Positions 6,901-11,068 of a DNA stretch of 11,068 nt are shown piece by piece. The DNA comes from JAGOUY01 sp964541725. Lineage in GTDB: Bacteria > Patescibacteriota > Patescibacteriia > 2-12-FULL-60-25. Below the pieces are notes generated by a model, which worked only from the letters and a program-made list of their open reading frames with translations, did not search any database and was not told the DNA's origin. The translations under genes and the position numbers were made by a program. The stretch covers positions 1-11,068 of the forward strand of contig CAZIQG010000035.1 of assembly GCA_964541725.1 (NCBI GenBank). Reading direction: 5' to 3'. Position 1 is the stretch's first letter, and each line of letters opens with the position of its first letter.

Positions 6901-9034
6901 CCACGACAGGATCATCTGATGCATCTGGATTGGGTACAGATACTGGTTGTTCTGCTCGTAATAATTCCGTTAATTTTTGCGCTTTAAACCCACTGACCAA
7001 AGCAAATGCGTCTGCCCGTGGCTCCACGACAGAGGCGATATATTCTTGTTTTTCACTCGCTCCACTTCGGTGAGTCTTAATCCACTCTTGGATCTTTTTT
7101 GCTTCGCTCTCCGCTGGGCGAATAACGATGGCGGCTTCAACGTTTTTTACACGCGCCGTTCGTTCTTCGGGCGTCGTAGCTTTCTCAAGAGCCTTTTGTG
7201 CCTCGATAACGGCCTCAAGCCAGGTAACCCATCCACCAATTACACCATCAATTGGCGTGGTGTCTTTCCAACCCGCAATCGCCCCTTTAAATCGTATTAA
7301 GCGATCTTCGTTATCTCGAAGAGATTCTTGCAACGGACTGAGTACCTCCTTGGTTTTTTCTTTTATCGAGGGTACATCAGGTTCAAGTGCCGCCCCGGAC
7401 ACAGAAGGACTGCTACCAAGTTCTGCCTGCAATTGCGCCCGTTCACGTTGCAGCTCCATCTTTTCTTCCATGAGCTTTTGCGCACCTTCTGATTTTTCTG
7501 CAGGCGTACCTTTATAGGAACCGAGAAGTCTATCTATCGCAATAAATCTACTCTCTATTTGCTTCAAACGAATTGCTTTTCCCTCATCACGCTTTGCCTC
7601 TGCAGGAGCTGAGCCAAACCCTTTAGAACTTTTGTCATTTTCTGCGGGTAGAGGAACGGCGGCTCGAGTAAGAATGGCTGCTTCGCTCTCAAAACCATAT
7701 CCTCTTGCAACCTCTAAAACGCTTTCTTTAGAAAAAATAGATACTCCAGCCTGAATCGTTTGTTCAATCTGCTCCTTGACCGGCGCATAATCATCTTGAA
7801 CAAAGCGCTTATCAACACGTCCTTGAAGGTACCCTTGAAGCAAGCGCGCTGTTTGGATTTGTACCCCTTCATCTTTCATTTTTTCCCATACGGCCGTCAA
7901 CGCAATATCCGTAGAAACGACTGATCCGTTCAGACGACGTATATTTTCTTCGGCTCGCTGGACTTCAAAACGTCTAATCTGATCAATGACCGTTCTTAAC
8001 GCAATAACTTCTTTTTGCTCTGCAGCTCGCTTACTTTCACGAAGATCAGCTATTTTTTGTGCTGCGGCTGCTTCTTCCGCCGCCCGTTTTTGCTGTCGCT
8101 CAGCAATCTCTGCTTGCGCCTGCGCCAAAAAATCTTTTTTCGGCTCTGGAGAAGCAGGCGCCGGTGTGGTGTCGGTCGCGTTAGGAATTGCCGATGCAGG
8201 GACCGGAGGCGCTTCTTGCAACGCGAGATATTCTTCAAAGGCTATCTTGAGATCCGCCATCAACTTTTCATAATACTCCGCATTCTGCGCCGAAAATGTC
8301 TCGCGTTGATGATCTGCCTCCATGGCCATCGCAACGAGCTTCTTATACTCTGCTTGGTGATTCGTTGGTTGCTCAAGTGCTAAAATTTCTGCCGTGAAGG
8401 CTTGATCATCGCTAAAATCACGACTAATACTCTTAATAAAGTCGTCTATCCAATGTTCGCTCGCTCTACCCTTTTGAGAACGGGCTGGTCTTTTTTCTTT
8501 TGGAGGAGTGCCTACAGAATCTGCTCGTAAGCCTTCTACCGCATTAGATGCGCCGTTAGCTTGTGGTTTAGACGCTTGTGCTGGCACAGGCTCCGCCGTT
8601 GCGACTTCAGGCACCTGCTCAGCTGTGCTTACCTGCGCGTTCTCTCCCTCTTTTAGCACTTCTACCAACGCCTCGCGATATTCTTTTAATGCTTTTTCAA
8701 CATTATCTTTCTGCTTTTTTTTAAGCCCTTCAACAGCACGATTTAAATCTTCTTTAAGCGTAACCCCCGCCAATCCCGCTTTTGCTTCCTCAAGAATCCT
8801 TTCAAGCGGCGCTCCTTCTTTCTTGAAGCGCGCTACATCATCTTCAGCAATAGCAAGAATCTGATCAATCCTAGAAGTGTCTTTCTTGTTAATTCTATCG
8901 CTCCCTTCCTTTTTAAAAAGAGCCTGTATCGCTTCGCGAAACTTTTGCAGTTTTTCGCTGGCACGCGCGATGATTCCTTCGCGTGCTCTTTCTTGCTGCT
9001 GGGCTCCAAGGCCCACACCTCCGTCGGCTGGCAT
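3983..9034 (-). CDS. Giant coiled-coil protein of unknown function, cysteine-free
   Basis: I do not recognise this 1683-residue protein (roughly 185 kDa). Most of it is charged, Ala/Glu/Lys/Gln-rich sequence expected to be helical and largely coiled coil. Helical blocks lie at about 10-130, 195-272, 300-460, 480-690, 725-870, 910-1057 and 1145-1600. Disordered linkers separate them: Ala/Pro/Gln-rich (131-192), Pro/Ala-rich (273-299), acidic (695-722 and 876-906) and a long Pro/Ala/Asp linker (1059-1144). A Gly-rich stretch (about 1630-1653) leads to a short aromatic tail ending in TFWK. I find no cysteine, no signal peptide, no clear membrane helix, no Walker A/B pair and no recognisable enzyme motif. 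It therefore looks like a cytoplasmic structural or scaffold protein; that is inference. The ATG at 9034 is the only Met codon near the N-terminus, and no Shine-Dalgarno precedes it. The frame runs unbroken for 5 kb, which strongly supports a real gene. Confidence 0.85.
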   Translation of the reverse strand: MPADGGVGLGAQQQERAREGIIARASEKLQKFREAIQALFKKEGSDRINKKDTSRIDQILAIAEDDVARFKKEGAPLERILEEAKAGLAGVTLKEDLNRAVEGLKKKQKDNVEKALKEYREALVEVLKEGENAQVSTAEQVPEVATAEPVPAQASKPQANGASNAVEGLRADSVGTPPKEKRPARSQKGRASEHWIDDFIKSISRDFSDDQAFTAEILALEQPTNHQAEYKKLVAMAMEADHQRETFSAQNAEYYEKLMADLKIAFEEYLALQEAPPVPASAIPNATDTTPAPASPEPKKDFLAQAQAEIAERQQKRAAEEAAAAQKIADLRESKRAAEQKEVIALRTVIDQIRRFEVQRAEENIRRLNGSVVSTDIALTAVWEKMKDEGVQIQTARLLQGYLQGRVDKRFVQDDYAPVKEQIEQTIQAGVSIFSKESVLEVARGYGFESEAAILTRAAVPLPAENDKSSKGFGSAPAEAKRDEGKAIRLKQIESRFIAIDRLLGSYKGTPAEKSEGAQKLMEEKMELQRERAQLQAELGSSPSVSGAALEPDVPSIKEKTKEVLSPLQESLRDNEDRLIRFKGAIAGWKDTTPIDGVIGGWVTWLEAVIEAQKALEKATTPEERTARVKNVEAAIVIRPAESEAKKIQEWIKTHRSGASEKQEYIASVVEPRADAFALVSGFKAQKLTELLRAEQPVSVPNPDASDDPVVDISYRDGEYEGGVIVSAEEMNAKKEKTVKEFLEDLFSDKAFLDRLRVITNKEFFAGLTVLQQNKSMPGVAQKATEAALKLGGAIERASETLMQHSSFRHLLESVFAGVVADVAVSDSKDQRKYWGERTKAYIGMRLEDIDKQTGLTIKQLIQRFAILEWRTQFFPKKEDGIEIIDLAPDDPEVEISNEKEEVETRVAEGPMVTVEQADLKTQTEAARAQLEDIKAIIGSWDTKENLVHDDKLIKEAVKRFEEIVAHDEAFLAKGDVDGAYKDKRRRLTKGGYLERLQERLFEVISKDEPVYAERFSAWIKKEEAKPEKERNNAWIEQLQKRQAAVQALKPLFEAFLKPTSQPTPDAKPAPTPNTPPAPDATPATDASAAPISADAIPPTPDVKTSAPTPDVAAPVPPAAPPSAPDAIPPAPPTPDKANARPEPGFANEALFSAADRATILTWLKAQQPRIDRAQKLRVDKDLEEARKRYEPFGLNLARLESIVNATARLTEAKTDKERMDREAVLMSLREGGVILGAEAALSEIKAERRQLKGDAQYFEDNTPYSGQFQRSKSEIKARLKQIDAEMELMEMNVELEQALMEMVIVKTTKEDPGKFKNEIAEGEARVEQKDTSWKEVADTASQAHEELRARMETRKRDTEAEPYFGGIFQAVLKEQEVTIGLGKALRRFDILDKTELQITQALRLLDNAPSSPITPEQWNALPSAARSVLKRSGESENSTGENIKGRLYEILRSLTNDKSKANKDLQDQLGLVNGMKEQSAYALAQKAYQKLQADQKQAAQEVRRLTGDIETYNPLKVTKMADKNRYVEKLKEVNGRLELAKNQQRHIEALLKDGEAVLGISGRTLWGQYQKKGGEVIDQGGAYEALKNQQEVTKLVVQVIDGQDRLARLRLAEAPREDEIRKALPVLSVKGGGASFGKGMPAPKNPTSGGGGEKEKSVWESFKETGLYKGAAQFVEALTFWK
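5609..5860 (-). repeat. Low-complexity Pro/Ala/Asp-rich linker coding repeat inside the giant gene
   Basis: This stretch encodes residues 1059-1144 of the giant protein, an 86-residue segment of mostly Pro, Ala, Asp and Thr. Short motifs recur: PDA or PDV several times, and DAIPP twice, followed by TPDVK or APPTPDK. At the DNA level the word GCGTCTGG or a close variant recurs on the plus strand, which is strongly G-rich here (for example GGGTGGGGCTGGGGGG near 5636-5651). Such segments usually act as flexible extended spacers between helical regions and tend to change in length by repeat slippage. Confidence 0.75.
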
Positions 9035-9111
9035 ATGGCGCGCAGTTTAGCATACTTACGTTTGCCTTGCATCTCGTTGCGGAGAAGGCTTTAACATGAT
9101 AGGAATAGCGT
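9035..9111. promoter_or_regulatory. Divergent promoter region between the giant gene and relA/spoT
   Basis: The two genes start back to back with 77 bases between them, so promoters for both should lie here or run into the coding starts. On the minus strand TATGCT (9049-9054) could be a -10 for the giant gene, leaving a leader of only about eight bases and no visible Shine-Dalgarno. On the plus strand TAACAT (9092-9097) is a weak -10 candidate for relA/spoT. Neither has a convincing -35. AGGAA at 9101-9105, six bases before the ATG, is a reasonable ribosome binding site for relA/spoT. No clear operator palindrome is seen. Confidence 0.35.
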
Positions 9112-10617
9112 ATGACGTCTCCCTTTGTGTACGCTACCACGATTGATGAATTATGCGATCAGGTAGCCGCCTTTGATCCGCAAGCGGACTTAGCATCCGT
9201 GCGGCATGCGTATACCTTTGCAGAAGAAGCGCACCGGGGACAAAAGCGTGCTACGGGAGAGCCCTATATCACGCACCCCCTCGCGACCGCTTCGACGTTG
9301 GCACAAATGCGCTTGCCCGTTCCAATTATTATTGCGGGGTTGTTGCATGACGTGCCGGAGGACACCGCTCGAACATTAGAAGATATTAAAGAAACGTTTG
9401 GCGAAGACATCATGTCGATGGTGGCGGGCATCACTAAATTAGGAAAAATCAAATACCGTGGCATGGAACGGTATATCGAGAATTTACGCAAGATGTTTTT
9501 AGCCGTAGCCGCAGATGTACGGGTTGTGTTTATCAAATTTGCGGATCGGTTACACAATCTCCAGACCCTCGATGCCATTCCTCCCAAAAAACAACAGCGG
9601 ATCGCTATGGAATCATTGGAGATCTATGCCCCGATCGCCAATCGCCTGGGCATGGGAGAAATGAAAGGGCTTTTAGAGGATGCGGCCTTTAAATACGCTT
9701 CGCCAAAAGAATTTGCTTGGGTAACCAACCTAGCCAAGACAACACGTGAAGGCAAACAAGAGTACGTCGAGCATGTCATGGAATTAACCCAGCAGACGCT
9801 ACAGGAATCGAATATTCGCGTACGTGTACAAGGTCGTGCTAAACACCTCTATTCGCTCTACAAAAAACTCCTCAAGAATGATCGTAGTATTGCACGTATT
9901 TACGATATTACGGCCATTCGTGTGATTACAAAAAATGTCACCGACTGCTACGCAACGCTTGGGATCATTCACGGTAAATGGTCGCCTCTTAAAGGACGGA
10001 TCAAAGACTACATCGCTCAGCCAAAACCAAATGGCTATCGCTCGTTGCATACGACGGTGTTTTGTGAAAAAGGAGAGATTGTGGAATTTCAAATTCGCAC
10101 GGAAGAGATGCATGCCGAGAATGAGTATGGGATTGCGGCGCATTGGTCGTATGATGAAGAGAAGCAACGCTACCTCTCAAAACCGACGACGGTGCCAGAT
10201 TGGGTGCATGAATTGGCGGATATCCAAGAAGAGTTATCCGACAAAAAGAATTCCTTGCAGTCATTGGAGGAAATGAAGATTGATTTGTTCCATGACCGGA
10301 TTTTTGTCTTTACTCCCAAGGGGGATGTCATTGACCTCCCTGAGCATAGTACGTGTGTGGATTTTGCTTATGCCGTGCATACAGATATCGGAAACACATG
10401 TATGGGCGCAAAAGTGAATGAAGAGGTCGTGACTCTCGATCGCGTCTTAAAAAACGGTGATATGGTCGAGGTCATGGTTGATAAGAATCGAAAAGGACCA
10501 AATCCAGATTGGATAAAGTTTGTAAGAACACGGCACGCTAAGGCTCGCGTACGTCAATTTGCCAAATCAAAAATCACGTCGTGGATTAAGGGGATATTTC
10601 CAAAGGGAAAAGAGTAG
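9112..10617 (+). CDS. RelA/SpoT homologue, (p)ppGpp synthetase/hydrolase, short form without ACT domain
   Basis: This enzyme makes the stringent-response alarmone (p)ppGpp from ATP and GDP/GTP and can degrade it. Residues about 25-180 form the HD hydrolase domain, with His55, His79-Asp80, the following Glu83-Asp84 and FADRLHN (143-149, Asp145) all kept. Residues about 235-345 form the synthetase: GRAKHLYSLYKK (241-252), YDITAIRV with Asp265, RIKD (296-299), KPNGYRSLHTTV (305-316) and EFQIRT with Glu325. RIKD fits the RXKD motif of bifunctional enzymes, not the EXDD of synthesis-only RelA. A TGS domain spans about 394-457. The protein ends at 501, whereas usual long RSH proteins run to about 700-750 with helical, zinc-finger/CC and ACT domains; these are absent. 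The gene ends in a normal stop with no homologous remnant after it, so this looks like a native short form. It is divergent from the giant gene and convergent with parB. Whether to call it relA, spoT or rel cannot be settled here. Confidence 0.94.
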   Translation: MTSPFVYATTIDELCDQVAAFDPQADLASVRHAYTFAEEAHRGQKRATGEPYITHPLATASTLAQMRLPVPIIIAGLLHDVPEDTARTLEDIKETFGEDIMSMVAGITKLGKIKYRGMERYIENLRKMFLAVAADVRVVFIKFADRLHNLQTLDAIPPKKQQRIAMESLEIYAPIANRLGMGEMKGLLEDAAFKYASPKEFAWVTNLAKTTREGKQEYVEHVMELTQQTLQESNIRVRVQGRAKHLYSLYKKLLKNDRSIARIYDITAIRVITKNVTDCYATLGIIHGKWSPLKGRIKDYIAQPKPNGYRSLHTTVFCEKGEIVEFQIRTEEMHAENEYGIAAHWSYDEEKQRYLSKPTTVPDWVHELADIQEELSDKKNSLQSLEEMKIDLFHDRIFVFTPKGDVIDLPEHSTCVDFAYAVHTDIGNTCMGAKVNEEVVTLDRVLKNGDMVEVMVDKNRKGPNPDWIKFVRTRHAKARVRQFAKSKITSWIKGIFPKGKE

Positions 10618-10663
10618 ATCGGAAGTGTTTATTTATTATTCTTCACTCGGAATCCCTTCCGAT
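10618..10663. other. Convergent relA/spoT-parB junction with 8-base inverted repeat
   Basis: Only 18 bases (10618-10635) separate the two convergent stop codons. ATCGGAAG at 10618-10625 is the perfect reverse complement of CTTCCGAT at 10656-10663, which lies within the parB 3' end. The loop would be 30 bases and no T-run follows on either strand. It is therefore at best a weak terminator, and the two transcripts may overlap at their 3' ends. The pairing is seen; any function is uncertain. Confidence 0.3.
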
Positions 10664-11068
10664 AATTCGTTCATCAGCGTGCGAAATTCTTCGTCGGAGA
10701 AGAAGCGGAAGCGAATTTCGCCTTGGCCGGTGGGTTTGCGTTTGATGTCAACTTTGCAGCGGAAGAGTTCGCGTAATTCGTTCTCTGCTCCCATGACGTT
10801 TGGGTCGCGGACCGCGCGACGACGTCCTAAGCGGTCGCTGATGGATTCTTCGGCTTCGCGTACGGTGACATGGCTGGCCATCATTTTTTTAAAGACTTCC
10901 AGGCGATCTTTGTCATTTGGCAGTGACAAGAGCGTACGTGCTTGCGACATGGACATGCGACGGTCGACGAGAGCTTCTTGGATTTCGTTAGGCAGTTGCA
11001 ATAAACGTATAGTATTCGCGATTTGTGAGCGACTCTTTCCCATCTTTTGTCCGATCTCATCTTGGGTA
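10636..11068 (-). CDS. parB: Chromosome partitioning protein ParB (Spo0J), 3' part; 5' end lies outside the window
   Basis: ParB binds parS sites near the origin and, as a CTP-dependent DNA clamp, works with ParA in chromosome segregation. The window holds the last 144 codons; the frame stays open through 11068, starting with TQDEIGQKMGKSRSQIAN. That segment is the recognition part of the KorB/ParB helix-turn-helix. IRLLQLPNEIQEAL and the following SMSQARTLLSLPN complete the DNA-binding domain. The last about 45 residues (ENELRELF through EEFRTLMNEL) match the C-terminal dimerisation domain, ending in IPSEE. The N-terminal CTP-binding domain and any parA are beyond the right edge. A Met at 11043 could be taken as a start, but it lies inside the conserved HTH, so the gene is partial and does not start there. 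The Noc nucleoid-occlusion paralogue is a less likely alternative. Confidence 0.9.
   Translation of the reverse strand, partial: TQDEIGQKMGKSRSQIANTIRLLQLPNEIQEALVDRRMSMSQARTLLSLPNDKDRLEVFKKMMASHVTVREAEESISDRLGRRRAVRDPNVMGAENELRELFRCKVDIKRKPTGQGEIRFRFFSDEEFRTLMNELSEGIPSEE

Noticed and set aside
7986..8383. Two overlapping plus-strand frames opposite the giant gene
   Set aside because: They are shadows of the Ala/Glu/Lys-rich coding sequence on the minus strand, with no start signals and implausible Ser/Cys/Arg-rich composition.
10636..11043. Complete 135-residue small gene starting at the ATG at 11043
   Set aside because: The frame stays open to the right edge and the Met lies inside the ParB helix-turn-helix motif, so this is the 3' part of a longer parB.

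Overview
This 11 kb window looks like part of a compact bacterial chromosome. It holds four housekeeping-type genes (dprA, topA, a RelA/SpoT homologue, and the 3' part of parB) around one very large unrecognised gene. My best guess for the organism is a member of the Candidate Phyla Radiation (Patescibacteria), perhaps Uhrbacteria-like. The reasons are a RelA/SpoT protein that stops just after its TGS domain, a TopA tail made of Gly-Tyr/Phe-Gly repeats without zinc fingers, tight gene packing, weak ribosome binding sites, and a giant cytoplasmic-looking coiled-coil protein of unknown family. This is inference from gene content; no rRNA or other marker is present to prove it.

Layout: Positions 1-144 hold a nested inverted-repeat element that can fold like a cloverleaf. 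A purine-rich tract and an upstream region for dprA follow. dprA (256-1344) and topA (1386-3926) are co-directional and probably one transcript. A strong hairpin at 3925-3970 works in both orientations and separates topA from the convergent giant gene. The giant gene (3983-9034, minus strand) encodes 1683 residues of charged helical sequence with no cysteine, broken by Pro/Ala-rich linkers. A 77-base divergent region separates it from relA/spoT (9112-10617, plus strand). That gene converges with parB (minus strand, running off the right edge at 11068), with only 18 bases between the two stop codons.

How the genes relate: DprA loads RecA on incoming single-stranded DNA during transformation, and TopA relaxes negative supercoils; dprA-topA adjacency is a known bacterial arrangement. 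The RelA/SpoT protein keeps the residues for both synthesis and hydrolysis of (p)ppGpp. ParB belongs to chromosome segregation. Nothing in the sequence ties the giant protein to any of these pathways. It is the main unknown of the window and the best candidate for something undescribed. No tRNA, rRNA, CRISPR array, transposase or prophage gene is visible.
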